A stretch of 64,000 nucleotides of DNA, taken from Actinokineospora inagensis DSM 44258 (GTDB lineage Bacteria; Actinomycetota; Actinomycetes; Mycobacteriales; Pseudonocardiaceae). The stretch is taken from contig NZ_AXWW01000018.1 in NCBI RefSeq assembly GCF_000482865.1, positions 17,746 to 81,745 on the forward strand, given 5' to 3'. Shown piece after piece: positions 26,610 to 35,651 of this stretch. A model generated the notes under the pieces. The model was not told where the DNA came from. It did not search any database and saw nothing but the letters and a program-made list of their open reading frames with translations. Both the position numbers and the translations under genes were made by a program. Positions within the stretch are counted from its first letter, which is position 1. Every line of letters starts with the position of its first letter.

Positions 26610-26786
26610 TCAGCCCGCCCGCAGCTCCAGGGCCGAGCCGCAGTCCTTGCAGTCCTCGGCCAGCACGTACACATCGGCACCACACCCGGCACAGGGCCGG
26701 AAACTGCGGTCGAACAGGTCGTCCCGCTCCCGTCGCTTGAAGATGCTCAGCACCCCGCGCTCGGGAGGAAGGCTGTGTCTACCCAT
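26610..26786 (-). CDS. 58-residue zinc-ribbon protein
   Basis: A short gene, ATG 26786 to TGA 26610-26612. The product has a basic first half ('GVLSIFKRRERDD') and two Cys pairs, PCAGCG and DCKDCG, 18 residues apart between the pairs' last and first cysteines, ending SALELRAG. This is a small rubredoxin-like or zinc-ribbon knuckle. It lies upstream of the acyl-CoA dehydrogenase on the same strand, 91 bases away. Function unknown. Confidence 0.65.
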   Translation of the reverse strand: MGRHSLPPERGVLSIFKRRERDDLFDRSFRPCAGCGADVYVLAEDCKDCGSALELRAG

Positions 26787-26910
26787 GCCGTCTAGGGCAC
26801 CGCACCGCCATGGTCACGAGCAAGTCTCGGACGTGATCTGTGCGTTATGTCACCGCAACCCCGGCCACGTGGTCACGTCCTTGACCTGGCCCGAACACGC
26901 TCGGTGAACA

Positions 26911-27204
26911 TCACGCGGAGGTCACCGCATTGCCTTTACCGTCCAGCCGCGCCACCAACTCCACCACCGACACCCGGAAGTAGTCCTCCCCGGTCATCCC
27001 CTCGACCCGCACCAAGTACCCACCCTCCGGCCGCCGATAAACCAACCGCTGCCGCACCACCCGCATCACCCGGGGCTTGAACTCCCGCGCCACCCGAGCC
27101 GCCACCTCATCCGCCGCCTCCCGCGCCCCCACCCCGTGCGTCTCAAGAACCTTGCACGGCTCCCCAATGCGCTCGACCAGCACCCACCACTCCGAAACAT
27201 CCAC
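26911..27204 (-). CDS. Conserved hypothetical protein
   Basis: Not recognised. The 97 residues begin MDVSEWWVLVERIGEPCKVL, then a basic helix (REFKPRVMRVVRQRLVYRR) and an acidic C-terminus. GTG 27204 gives the cleanest start. It is soluble, with no signal peptide or motif. Lies 5' to the zinc-ribbon gene and 3' to the decayed ATPase gene, same strand. Confidence 0.5.
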   Translation of the reverse strand: MDVSEWWVLVERIGEPCKVLETHGVGAREAADEVAARVAREFKPRVMRVVRQRLVYRRPEGGYLVRVEGMTGEDYFRVSVVELVARLDGKGNAVTSA

Positions 27205-27256
27205 AACCGCACCCTGACACGCGCCCCCGACACCCCGAGCCAAGTTCACCAAAGCG

Positions 27257-27852
27257 TCAGGCGCTCAGGCTCCGCAGCCACTCATCACCGTGCGGGCACT
27301 TCGCGCGCAACCCGGCCACTCCGAGCGCGGCCACCGCGAGCGGACCTTCGATGGTCTTCATGTAGTCGGGCAGTGGCGCAGCAACCGCTTGGCGGGTCCG
27401 GCGGGTGGTGATGATCGACATCGACACCGCCCAGCCGACCTGCTGGAAGTGCGGCAGCAGGAGGTCGTTGACCACCGCTTCCTCGACCTGGCGCCAGCGG
27501 AGACGAACCCGGTCGTTCTCCGGCTCAAGAACGAAATCGCGGAAGAAGGGGGCCACCTGGCGCACAACGGCGACGATGCGCCGGTACGCGGCCCCGACCA
27601 CCGGGGCGTCGCTACCCCGCATCGCCAAGAGCACGGCGGCCAGGTTGCCCGCGTCCGACCGCGTTGAGGCCAACATAGAGGCCGAGTTCGCCGTCCACGA
27701 TGCGGCCCGAGGAGTTCGAAGGCGCGGATGAGGTTGCTCTTACCCGCGCCGTTGGCACCGACGAACACGTTGATCGGGCCAAGAGTGACCGTTGCCTGCG
27801 AGATCGAGGTGAATCCGGCCACCTCGATCTGGTTCAACGCGTGCTCGACCAC
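27257..27852 (-). pseudogene. Decayed AAA/RecF-like ATPase gene (COG4637 type)
   Basis: Three pieces of one ATPase can be read in different frames. The N-terminus from 27852 has 'LGPINVFVGANGAGKSNLIR' (Walker A). After 'AFELLG' the frame shifts at a GGGCC near 27705, and 'RIVDGELGLYVGLN' continues one frame over. Then roughly a hundred residues are missing, and 'RSDAGNLAAVLLAMR' plus 'AYRRIVAVVRQVAPFFRDFV' resume in a third frame. The ABC signature and Walker B region is gone, replaced by unrelated sequence to 27257. The gene is therefore non-functional. Homology pieces are seen directly; the size of the deletion is judged from family knowledge. Confidence 0.75.
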
Positions 27853-27876
27853 GGCGTGGTTCGGTTGGTGGGGTCG

Positions 27877-28734
27877 TTAGTCCCGGTCCGCGATGGCGGC
27901 GGCGACGGTGAGGATGCGGTGGGCGTTGGCGACGTGCAGGTTTTCGATCATTTTGCCGTCGACCGTGGCCACGCCCCTGCCCTCGGCCTTGGCGGCTTCG
28001 AAGGCGGCGATGACCTTCTCCGCGTGGGCGATCTCGGCGGCGGATGGGGCGAAGATGTCGTTGCAGGGGGCCAACTGGCTCGGGTGGATGAGGGTCTTGC
28101 CGTCAAAACCGAACTGGCGGGCCTGGGTGCATTCAGCGGCGAACCCGTCCGAGTCCTGCACGTCGTTGTAGACGCCGTCGAGGATGGATTTGGCTGCGGC
28201 TCGCGCGCCGAGCAGGGCCAGGGAGAGGCTGGTCAGCAGGGGCGCGCGGCCGGGGACGTGTTCGGCGTGCAACTCCTTCGCGAGGTCGTTGGTGCCCAGG
28301 ACGAGGACGGTCAGCCGGGGGGAGGCGGCGGCGATGTCGTACGCGGACAGCATCGCGGCGGGGGTTTCGACCATGGCCCAGATCTCGGTCCGGTCCGGGG
28401 CGGCGGTCATCGCGGCGGCGACGCGGTGGACGTCGGCCGCCGAGTTGACCTTGGGGACCACGATGGCGTCCGGGCCGACCGCGCAGGCGGCGGCCATGTC
28501 GTCGGCGAACCACTCGGTGTCCAGGCCGTTGACCCGGATGGCCACCTCGCGCGACCCGTATTCGCCAACGGCCGCGCAGACGCGGGTGCGGCCGATTTCC
28601 TTGGCGTCCGGGGAAACCGAGTCCTCCAGGTCGAGGATGAGCGCGTCGGCGGAGAGGGTTTTGGCCTTCTCCAGGGCGCGTTCGTTGGCGCCGGGCATGT
28701 AGAGGACGGACCGGCGGGGGCGGTGGTCAGGCAC
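27877..28734 (-). CDS. HpcH/HpaI (CitE-like) CoA-ester lyase or thioesterase
   Basis: A 285-residue TIM-barrel CoA-ester enzyme. Features are '[17 protein letters not shown]', the Mg2+/CoA motif 'LILDLEDSV', '[12 protein letters not shown]', '[13 protein letters not shown]', the glutamate in '[10 protein letters not shown]' and '[14 protein letters not shown]'. It resembles CitE-like and Mcl2 enzymes; in the ethylmalonyl-CoA pathway such a protein acts as (3S)-malyl-CoA thioesterase. GTG 28734 is favoured (GAGGAG 7 bases upstream); it overlaps the preceding lyase gene by 8 bases. The exact reaction cannot be told from sequence. Confidence 0.82.
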   Translation of the reverse strand: MPDHRPRRSVLYMPGANERALEKAKTLSADALILDLEDSVSPDAKEIGRTRVCAAVGEYGSREVAIRVNGLDTEWFADDMAAACAVGPDAIVVPKVNSAADVHRVAAAMTAAPDRTEIWAMVETPAAMLSAYDIAAASPRLTVLVLGTNDLAKELHAEHVPGRAPLLTSLSLALLGARAAAKSILDGVYNDVQDSDGFAAECTQARQFGFDGKTLIHPSQLAPCNDIFAPSAAEIAHAEKVIAAFEAAKAEGRGVATVDGKMIENLHVANAHRILTVAAAIADRD

Positions 28735-29788
28735 GGTCGGTCTCCTCATAGGCGCGGGCGAGTTCCGGGTCGCGGGCGGCGAGTGCGTCGGCCAGGTCGA
28801 CCATCACCCGGCACTGCTTGACCGTCGCGTCGTCCTGCATCTTGCCGTCCAACATCACGGCGCCGGTGCCATCCCCCATCGCGGCGATCACCCGGCGCGC
28901 CCAGGCCACCTCCGCCGGGTCTGGGGAGAACACCTTCCGCGCGATGGCGATCTGCTTGGGGTGCAGGCTCCACGCGCCGACGCAACCGAGCAGGAAGGCG
29001 TTACGGAACTGGTCCTCGCACGCGACAACATCGGCGATGTCACCGAAAGGCCCGTAGTACGGCAGGATTCCCGCAGCGGCGCAAGCGTCGACCATGCGCG
29101 CGACGGTGTAGTGCCATAGGTCTTGTTGGTATGTGGTGCGCCCGTTGACGTAATCGTCGCCGGTGGGGTCGGTGCGCACGATGTACCCGGGATGCCCTCC
29201 CCCCACGCGTGTGGTCTTCATGCGGCGACTCGCCGCCAAGTCCGCGGGCCCCAACGAGATCCCTTGCATACGCGGGCTCGCCAGCGCGATCTCCTCGACG
29301 TTCGCCACGCCGCTCGCCGTTTCCAGCAACGCGTGCACGAGCACCGGTCGCCGCAGTCCCGCGCGGGCCTCCAACTGGGCCAGCAGCCGGTCGACGTAGT
29401 GGATGTCGGCCGCGCTCTCCACCTTCGGCACCATGACCACGTCGAGCTTGTCGCCGATCTCGGTGACCAGCGTGATCAGGTCGTCGAGCACCCACGGCGA
29501 GTCCAGGCTGTTGACCCTGGTCCACAACTGCGTGTCGCCGAAGTCGGTCGTCTTCGCGATCCGCACCAGCCCCGCCCGCGCCTCCTCCTTGCGGTCCGCG
29601 CGGATGGCGTCCTCGAGGTTGCCCAGCACGACGTCGGCCTGCGCGACCAGGTCCGGGACCTTCGCCGCCATCTTCTCGTTGCCCGGGTCGAAGAAGTGGA
29701 TCATGCGGGACGGTCGGAACGGGATCTCCCGCAGCGGTCGCGGCGCACCGACGGCGAGCGGGCGGAAGAAGTCCTTCGCGGAACGCAT
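28727..29788 (-). CDS. Malyl-CoA/beta-methylmalyl-CoA lyase-type enzyme (Mcl1-like)
   Basis: A 353-residue HpcH/HpaI-family lyase. Features include '[20 protein letters not shown]', '[20 protein letters not shown]', '[17 protein letters not shown]', '[19 protein letters not shown]' and '[15 protein letters not shown]'. The last two segments are found in Rhodobacter Mcl1, which splits beta-methylmalyl-CoA into glyoxylate and propionyl-CoA, and malyl-CoA into glyoxylate and acetyl-CoA. The N-terminus is longer than in Mcl1. The start ATG has GGAGGG three bases upstream. Pairs with the CitE-like gene. Confidence 0.83.
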   Translation of the reverse strand: MRSAKDFFRPLAVGAPRPLREIPFRPSRMIHFFDPGNEKMAAKVPDLVAQADVVLGNLEDAIRADRKEEARAGLVRIAKTTDFGDTQLWTRVNSLDSPWVLDDLITLVTEIGDKLDVVMVPKVESAADIHYVDRLLAQLEARAGLRRPVLVHALLETASGVANVEEIALASPRMQGISLGPADLAASRRMKTTRVGGGHPGYIVRTDPTGDDYVNGRTTYQQDLWHYTVARMVDACAAAGILPYYGPFGDIADVVACEDQFRNAFLLGCVGAWSLHPKQIAIARKVFSPDPAEVAWARRVIAAMGDGTGAVMLDGKMQDDATVKQCRVMVDLADALAARDPELARAYEETDRA

Positions 29789-29935
29789 GGGCCCTCCGAT
29801 CGGGGTTAACCGGCGAGTAACAACCAGCGGGAGTTGTAGTCGACCACGCCCGTCCGCGCACCGCCATGTGGTCACCGGCACAACCACCCGCCGCGCTGAC
29901 GGGTGGCTCACGCCCGGTCGGACTAGCCTGGCCGG

Positions 29936-31207
29936 GTGGCAGGCATGAGCAAGATCTTCGTCGCGCAACTGCTCGGTCTGCCGGTCTTCGGCCCGGACGG
30001 CGAGTCGATCGGGCGGATCCGCGACCTGGTGGCCGGGCTGCGCTCGGACGGGTCGCCGCCGCGGGTGCTCGGGGTGGTGATCGAGCTCGCGACCCGGCGG
30101 CGGATCTTCGTGCCGATGCTGCGGGTGGCCACGATCGACGTGAACGCGGTGACGCTGTCCACCGGGTCGGTGAACCTGCGGCACTTCCACCAGCGCCCGA
30201 ACGAGGTCCTGGTGGTCGGGCAACTGCTCGACGCCAGGGTGACGATCGCGGAGTCCGGCGCGCGGGCCGTGGTGGTCGACACGGCCATGGAGCCGACCAG
30301 GACGCGGGACTGGGTGCTCGGCAGGCTCGCCATCCGCGAGCGCACCGGGCGGCTGGGCAGGCGCGGCCCGATCACGGTGCTGGCCTGGTCGGACATCCGC
30401 GCCCCCGGCATCACCGAGCTCACCGGCGCCCCGCAGGCGGCCGACCAGTTGCTGGCCGTGTTCGACACCATGCGCGCCGCGGACGTGGCGACCGCGTTGC
30501 AGGACCTGCCGCTCAAACGCCGGTACGAGGTCGCCGACGCGCTCGACGACGAGCGGCTCGCCGACGTCATCGAGGAGCTCCCTGAGGACGACCAGAAGGA
30601 GCTGCTGGCGCACCTGGACGAGGAGCGCGCCGCCGACGTCCTGGAGGCGATGGACCCGGACGACGCCGCCGACCTGCTCGCCGAACTGTCCGAATTGGAC
30701 AAGAACCGGCTGCTGGAGCTGATGGAGCCGGAGGAGTCGGCGCCGGTCAAGCGGCTGCTGGAGTACTCCTTCGACACGGCGGGCGGCCTGATGACCCCGG
30801 AGCCGATCGTGCTGACCCCGGACGCGCCGGTCGCCGAGGCGCTCGCCAGGGTCCGCAACCCCGACCTGACACCGGCGTTGGCGAGCATGGTCTTCGTCTG
30901 CCGACCGCCGACCGCCACCCCGACCGGCCGCTACCTGGGGTGCGTGCACATCCAGCGGTTGCTGCGCGAGGCACCGTTCGAACTGGTGGCCGGGGCGGTC
31001 GACAAGGAACTGGCCCGGCTGCGCCCGACCGACTCCCTCATCGAGGTGACCCGGTACTTCGCCACCTACAACCTGGTGTGCGCCCCGGTCGTGGACGACG
31101 AGGAACACCTGCTGGGCGCGGTCACCGTGGACGACGTCCTCGACCACCTCCTGCCCGACGGCTGGCGGGAGCGCGAGTCCGTGCGCAACGGGGGCGACCG
31201 TGCCTGA
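29936..31207 (+). CDS. MgtE N-domain/CBS protein without channel domain
   Basis: A 423-residue soluble protein. It has a PRC-barrel-like start (about 1-130, '[18 protein letters not shown]'), an MgtE N-domain superhelix (about 160-260, '[20 protein letters not shown]' and '[13 protein letters not shown]') and two CBS modules ('[16 protein letters not shown]', '[20 protein letters not shown]'). The transmembrane magnesium channel of MgtE is absent, so this is a regulatory or sensor protein. Rv1232c is a counterpart, beside the same DUF1003 gene. GTG 29936 follows TAGCCT by 6 bases, suggesting a leaderless mRNA. Confidence 0.86.
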   Translation: MAGMSKIFVAQLLGLPVFGPDGESIGRIRDLVAGLRSDGSPPRVLGVVIELATRRRIFVPMLRVATIDVNAVTLSTGSVNLRHFHQRPNEVLVVGQLLDARVTIAESGARAVVVDTAMEPTRTRDWVLGRLAIRERTGRLGRRGPITVLAWSDIRAPGITELTGAPQAADQLLAVFDTMRAADVATALQDLPLKRRYEVADALDDERLADVIEELPEDDQKELLAHLDEERAADVLEAMDPDDAADLLAELSELDKNRLLELMEPEESAPVKRLLEYSFDTAGGLMTPEPIVLTPDAPVAEALARVRNPDLTPALASMVFVCRPPTATPTGRYLGCVHIQRLLREAPFELVAGAVDKELARLRPTDSLIEVTRYFATYNLVCAPVVDDEEHLLGAVTVDDVLDHLLPDGWRERESVRNGGDRA

Positions 31208-31733
31208 GCCGATCACCCGCCGCCGCCTCGACCAGCCGCGGCGGCCCCGTGGGTTCCGGTTCGCGATCGACCCGGACGCGTTCGGCCGGTTCTCGGAGCG
31301 GCTGGCCCGCTTCCTGGGCACCGGGAAGTTCCTGTTCTGGCAGACGCTGATCGTCGTCGTGTGGATCGTGCTGAACCTGGTCGCGGTGACCCTGCGGTGG
31401 GACCCGTACCCGTTCATCCTGCTCAACCTGGCGTTCTCCACCCAGGCGGCCTACGCGGCCCCGTTGATCCTGCTCGCGCAGAACCGGCAGGACGACCGGG
31501 ACCGCGTGTCCCTCGAGGAGGACCGGGCCCGCGCCGCGCAGACCAAGGCGGACACGGAGTTCCTGGCCAGGGAGCTCGCGGCGCTGCGGTTGGCCATCGG
31601 CGAGGTGGCCACCCGGGACTACCTGCGCGGCGAGTTGGACAAGCTGCGCGGCGACCTGAAGGGCAAGCGCGCGAAGCGGACCGACCCCGAGGTGATCAGG
31701 GACGACCCGCGCTGGGAGGACGCCAAGCGGTGA
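31200..31733 (+). CDS. DUF1003 membrane protein
   Basis: A 177-residue DUF1003 protein with two membrane helices (about 43-63, '[20 protein letters not shown]', and 70-95), the conserved '[20 protein letters not shown]', then a long charged coiled-coil-like tail. GTG 31200 overlaps the MgtE-N gene by 8 bases, so translation is coupled and a functional link is likely. Rv1231c is the mycobacterial counterpart. Role unknown. Confidence 0.87.
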   Translation: MPEPITRRRLDQPRRPRGFRFAIDPDAFGRFSERLARFLGTGKFLFWQTLIVVVWIVLNLVAVTLRWDPYPFILLNLAFSTQAAYAAPLILLAQNRQDDRDRVSLEEDRARAAQTKADTEFLARELAALRLAIGEVATRDYLRGELDKLRGDLKGKRAKRTDPEVIRDDPRWEDAKR

Positions 31734-31737
31734 GCGC

Positions 31738-32526
31738 CTACCGGCCGACGAACTCCGGCTGCCGCTTCGCCACGAACGCCTCCACGCCTTCCCGGTGGTC
31801 GGCCGACCCGCCCGCTTCCCGCTGCGTCCGGCCCTCCACCGCCAGCCCGTCGGCGAGCGAGGACCCGGCCGACGCCAGCAGCGCCTCTTTGATCTTCGCG
31901 TAGGCCGTGGTCGGACCGGCCGCCATGGTCGACGCCAGCCCCTGGGCCGCGGGCAGCACGTTCTCGGCGGGCAGCACCAGGTTCACCAGCCCGATCCGCA
32001 GCGCCTCCTCCGCGTCGACCGGCTTGGCGAGCAGCAGCATCTCCATCGCGCGGCCGTACCCGATCAGCCGCGGCAGCGTCCAGGACGCCCCGGAGTCCGC
32101 GGACAGGCCGACGCCCGCGAACGCCATCAGGAACCGGGTCGTCGTGGCCACGATCCGCAGGTCACACGCGTAGGCGAAAGACGCCCCGGCCCCGGCGGCC
32201 ATGCCGTTCACCGCGGCGATGATCGGCTTGGGCAGGGTGGTGATCGCCGTCACGATCCGGTTGTAGTGCTTGTCGACCGTCGCCAGCGGCTCGGGATCAC
32301 CGCCCCGCAGCAACTCCACGTGTTCCTTGAGGTCTTGGCCCGCGCAGAAAGCCTTACCCGCACCGGTAAGAACCACCGACCGCACCGACGCGTCCGACGC
32401 GGCGGAGTCCAACGCCGTGATCAGGGCTTCCTTCAACTCCACCGTCAACGAGTTGAAGGACTCCGGGCGGTTCATCGTCAGCGTTCGCACGCCGTCGTGG
32501 TCTTCGATCGTCAGAACCTCGGTCAC
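31738..32526 (-). CDS. Enoyl-CoA hydratase/isomerase
   Basis: A 262-residue crotonase-fold enzyme. It has 'GKAFCAGQDLKEH' and the oxyanion-hole segment 'AAVNGMAAGAGASFAYACDL'. 'GLSADSGASWTLPRLIG' keeps an Asp where PaaG-type isomerases have one, and lacks the usual second hydratase glutamate, so an isomerase of the PaaG type (phenylacetate degradation) is possible. GTG 32526 is preceded by GAGAGGTGG. The neighbouring PaaX-like regulator, 19 bases upstream, supports aromatic-acid catabolism, though other paa genes are absent from the window. Confidence 0.85.
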   Translation of the reverse strand: MTEVLTIEDHDGVRTLTMNRPESFNSLTVELKEALITALDSAASDASVRSVVLTGAGKAFCAGQDLKEHVELLRGGDPEPLATVDKHYNRIVTAITTLPKPIIAAVNGMAAGAGASFAYACDLRIVATTTRFLMAFAGVGLSADSGASWTLPRLIGYGRAMEMLLLAKPVDAEEALRIGLVNLVLPAENVLPAAQGLASTMAAGPTTAYAKIKEALLASAGSSLADGLAVEGRTQREAGGSADHREGVEAFVAKRQPEFVGR

Positions 32527-32545
32527 TGCGGGCCACCTCTCCTGG

Positions 32546-33385
32546 TCACGCGGTAGTCCTCTGCTTACCACCACCGGCCAGGCAGCCGTCCAGGAACTCG
32601 GTCACCGCGGCCGCCAACCGGGCGGTCTGGGTGTCGAAGAAGTCGGCGGCCACCGCGCCCGGCCAGTCGACCGGCAGCAGCTCACGGGGCAGGCCCGGGT
32701 CCTGGAACAGGAACTTCCGCCACGCCGAGAGCAGCCGCTGGTTGGCCGCGAACGCCGCCGCCGGGTCCGCGCCGTCCACAGCGGACATCACCGGGGACCA
32801 CTCGGCGACGAACCCGCGGTACCGCGCGCCCAGTCCGGTGAGGTCCCAGGCCCGCGCCGCCAGGTCGGCGTCCGACCCGGCGTGCGGACCGTGGAAGACC
32901 TGCGCCGACACGCCCTCGGCGGCCAGCACCTCGTCCAGTTCGGCGGACGGCCGCGGTGACACCCAGGTGGACGCCCCCAACGGACCGTAACCGAGCAGCC
33001 GCAGCGACGACGACAACCGCTCCCTGGCCACCCTGGCCCGCGGGTCCGGCAGCACCACCACGTGCCACCGCCCGTCCCATGTGGAGGGACCGGTGCGGTA
33101 GATCCGGGCGCCCGCCTCGTCCAGCCGCCGCTCGGCGCGGCCGGTCAGCGCGTACCCGGGGCCGTCGGGCAGCCGGACCGGGGTCAGCCAGCCCTGCCGG
33201 ACCATCCTGGACACCGCCGTGCGGATCGCGGGCGCGCCGAACCCCACCGGCTCCAGCAGTCTGACCAGGGCCGCGATGGTGGCCGAGCCGTCCCGCTGGC
33301 GCAGGTGGCCGCCGAAGACGTCGAAGAGGGCGGAACGGGCGCGCACGACCGTCGAGTCTGGCAGGGCGGCGACCGTCCGCGCCAC
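32546..33385 (-). CDS. PaaX-family transcriptional regulator
   Basis: A 279-residue regulator. The N-terminal winged helix-turn-helix ('IRTAVSRMVRQGWLTPVRL') is followed by a PaaX central domain ('DGRWHVVVLPDPRARVARER') and a C-terminal domain. PaaX proteins repress phenylacetate genes and respond to phenylacetyl-CoA. The nearby crotonase gene, transcribed after it, is the obvious target or partner; autoregulation is inferred. Confidence 0.86.
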   Translation of the reverse strand: MARTVAALPDSTVVRARSALFDVFGGHLRQRDGSATIAALVRLLEPVGFGAPAIRTAVSRMVRQGWLTPVRLPDGPGYALTGRAERRLDEAGARIYRTGPSTWDGRWHVVVLPDPRARVARERLSSSLRLLGYGPLGASTWVSPRPSAELDEVLAAEGVSAQVFHGPHAGSDADLAARAWDLTGLGARYRGFVAEWSPVMSAVDGADPAAAFAANQRLLSAWRKFLFQDPGLPRELLPVDWPGAVAADFFDTQTARLAAAVTEFLDGCLAGGGKQRTTA

Positions 33386-33518
33386 CTATCGTGGCCGGTC
33401 ACCCGACACGCGATGATCGGTTCCGATTTCACCGCCGCGAGCCGGATGGGGGAGAATGGCGCAGACCCGGTCGGCCTCGCCGCGCCGGGTGGGCAGGCTA
33501 TGACGGAGGGAGCACGCT

Positions 33519-33686
33519 ATGGCGGCCATGAAGCCCCGGACCGGGGACGGTCCCCTCGAAGTGACCAAGGAGGGCCGGGGCATCGTGATGCGCGTCCCGC
33601 TCGAGGGCGGCGGACGTCTGGTGGTCGAGATGACCCCGGAGGAGGCCAGCAACCTCGGCGACGCGCTCAAGTCCGCCGCGGGCTGA
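33519..33686 (+). CDS. DUF3117 small protein
   Basis: ATG 33519 to TGA 33684-33686 encodes 55 residues: 'MAAMKPRTGDGPLEVTKEGR' and a C-terminus 'MTPEEASNLGDALKSAAG'. This is the actinobacterial DUF3117 family (Rv1211 in M. tuberculosis, also beside glgA). The ribosome site GGAGGGA lies 7 bases upstream. Function unknown. The leucyl aminopeptidase gene follows after 36 bases. Confidence 0.87.
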   Translation: MAAMKPRTGDGPLEVTKEGRGIVMRVPLEGGGRLVVEMTPEEASNLGDALKSAAG

Positions 33687-33722
33687 CCAGCCCCGCCCCA
33701 CCACCCCGCCCCGGAGGATCGT

Positions 33723-35216
33723 TTGACCGCGCCGACCCCGCCGACCCCGACCAGGCTGCCCGACGTGGAGGTGTCGGCCGGGCCCGCCGCCGCGGTGCCG
33801 GTCGTCGTGCTCACCAGGACATCCGCCGACGGGACCGCCCAGATCGGCCCAGGCGGGGCCGACCTGGCCCCCGAGTGGGCGGCCGCCGTCGGGCTGACCG
33901 GCAAGGCAGGCGAGACCCACCGCGGCCCGGTGGGCTCGACCGTGCGCTGGGCGCTCGGGGTCGGCGCGGGCGAACCGGGGAACTGGCGCGGCGCGGGCGC
34001 GGCCCTGGCCCGCGCCGCCAACTCCCACCTGGAGAACGACCCGGCCGCAGGCGACGCGCTGCAGGTCGAGGTCCCGGCCGACGTCGACGCCGACGCGCTC
34101 GGCTGGTTCGCCACCGGCCTGCGCCTCGGCGGCTACCGGTACACCGTCACCGCCGCCGAGCAGGCCCCCCGGCTGCGGTCCGTGCGGCTGGTGGTGTCCG
34201 AACGCGACCGTCGCGAGCGGACCGCCGGGGCGCTGCGCCGGGCCGCCGTGCTCTCCTCGGCGACCGCGCTCACCCGCGACCTGGCCAACACCCCGTCCAA
34301 CGTCAAGGACCCGGCCTGGCTGGCACGCGCCGCGACGAAGGCCGCCGCCCGGATCAAGGACCTGTCCGCGCAGGTCCACGACGAGAAGTGGCTGGCCGCG
34401 CAGGGTTTCGGCGGCATCATCGCGGTTGGCGGCGGCTCCTCCCGGCCGCCCCGCCTGGTGCACCTGAGCTATGAGCCCGCGGCCGCGACCGGCCCGCACA
34501 TCGGCCTGGTCGGCAAGGGCATCACCTTCGACACCGGCGGCATCTCCATTAAACCCGCCGACGGCATGCACCTCATGCGCACGGACATGGCGGGCGGCGC
34601 GGCCGTGATCGCCGCCGTCGTCGCGATCGCGCGGCTTGGACTACCCGTGCGGGTTACCGGTCTTGTGCCGTGCGCGGAGAACCACGTGTCCGGCTCCTCT
34701 TACCGCCCCGGTGACGTGGTGCGCCACTACGGCGGTAAAACCACCGAGATCACCAATACCGACGCCGAGGGCCGCATCGTCCTGGCCGACGCGCTGACAT
34801 ACGCCCACCAAGACCTCGGTGTAGACGTTCTTGTCGACACGGCCACCTTGACCGGTGCCATGAAGATCGCCCTCGGCACCCGCGTCGGCGGCCTCTTCAG
34901 CAACGACGACGCCCTCGCCATCCGCCTCACCGCCGCCGGCGCCCAGGCGGGTGAACCGCTCTGGCGGATGCCGCTGCTGGCCCACTCCGCCGCCGAGGTC
35001 CCCAGCGACATCGCGGACGTCCGGCAATGCCCGCCCGGCCCCGGCTCCATCACCGCCGCCCTCTTCCTCCGCGAGTTCACCGGTGGACTCCCCTGGGCCC
35101 ACCTGGACATCGCGGGCCCCGCGCGCGCGGACCGCGTCTACGACGACGTCGTGCCCGGCGCCACCGGTTTCGCGGCCCGCACCTTGGTCGAGTTCGTCGC
35201 CTCGTACGTGTCCTGA
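33723..35216 (+). CDS. pepA: Leucyl aminopeptidase (M17)
   Basis: A 497-residue zinc-dependent cytosolic aminopeptidase. The C-terminal catalytic domain has 'KGITFDTGGISIKPADGMHL', 'MRTDMAGGAAV' and the family signature NTDAEGRIVLADAL, so all metal ligands are present. The N-terminal macro-like domain is less conserved. TTG at 33723 is the start (CCGGAGGATCG upstream). The 3' end overlaps the convergent GtrA gene by 79 bases. Confidence 0.93.
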   Translation: MTAPTPPTPTRLPDVEVSAGPAAAVPVVVLTRTSADGTAQIGPGGADLAPEWAAAVGLTGKAGETHRGPVGSTVRWALGVGAGEPGNWRGAGAALARAANSHLENDPAAGDALQVEVPADVDADALGWFATGLRLGGYRYTVTAAEQAPRLRSVRLVVSERDRRERTAGALRRAAVLSSATALTRDLANTPSNVKDPAWLARAATKAAARIKDLSAQVHDEKWLAAQGFGGIIAVGGGSSRPPRLVHLSYEPAAATGPHIGLVGKGITFDTGGISIKPADGMHLMRTDMAGGAAVIAAVVAIARLGLPVRVTGLVPCAENHVSGSSYRPGDVVRHYGGKTTEITNTDAEGRIVLADALTYAHQDLGVDVLVDTATLTGAMKIALGTRVGGLFSNDDALAIRLTAAGAQAGEPLWRMPLLAHSAAEVPSDIADVRQCPPGPGSITAALFLREFTGGLPWAHLDIAGPARADRVYDDVVPGATGFAARTLVEFVASYVS

Positions 35217-35644
35217 GCGAACACGCGGTCCAGGAAGGCGTACTTGGCGACGAACACCGGCAGGCCGCTCAGCACGTAGGTCACGTTCAGCACCAGCGTC
35301 CGCGCGGCCCGGTCGGTCACCAACGGCGTCACCAGCCACTCGGCGGCCGTGGTGAGCAGCACCGACACGAGACCGCCCAGCACGGTCACCACGAGGTAAC
35401 CCACGACCTGCCGGGTCAGCCGGGGCACCCCGCGCTGCCCCCACGCCCACCAGCGGATCATCACGAAGTGCGGCACCGCGCCCACGGCGAACGCGACCGC
35501 GCTGGCCCAGAACGCGCCCAGCCAGCCCCAACCGTAGAGGCCGAACAGGACGAGCTGGCTGATGCCGGTGGCGATCAGCGAGGCCACCGAGTAGCGGGTG
35601 AACCTGACCCGCACGGCCCGCACCCTGTTCACCGTACGAGACAC
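35138..35644 (-). CDS. GtrA-family membrane protein
   Basis: A 168-residue protein with four membrane helices (about 14-155), starting with basic 'NRVRAVRVRFTRYSVASLIA' and including 'GAVPHFVMIRWWAWGQ'. GtrA-like proteins are thought to move lipid-linked sugars across the membrane. GTG 35644 follows the glgA stop by 7 bases. Its last 25 or so codons run opposite to the end of pepA, a tail-to-tail overlap of 79 bases. The overlapping tail (TNSTKVRAAKPVAPG) is probably a later extension. Confidence 0.82.
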   Translation of the reverse strand: MSRTVNRVRAVRVRFTRYSVASLIATGISQLVLFGLYGWGWLGAFWASAVAFAVGAVPHFVMIRWWAWGQRGVPRLTRQVVGYLVVTVLGGLVSVLLTTAAEWLVTPLVTDRAARTLVLNVTYVLSGLPVFVAKYAFLDRVFAQDTYEATNSTKVRAAKPVAPGTTSS

Positions 35645-35651
35645 GGTCCGC

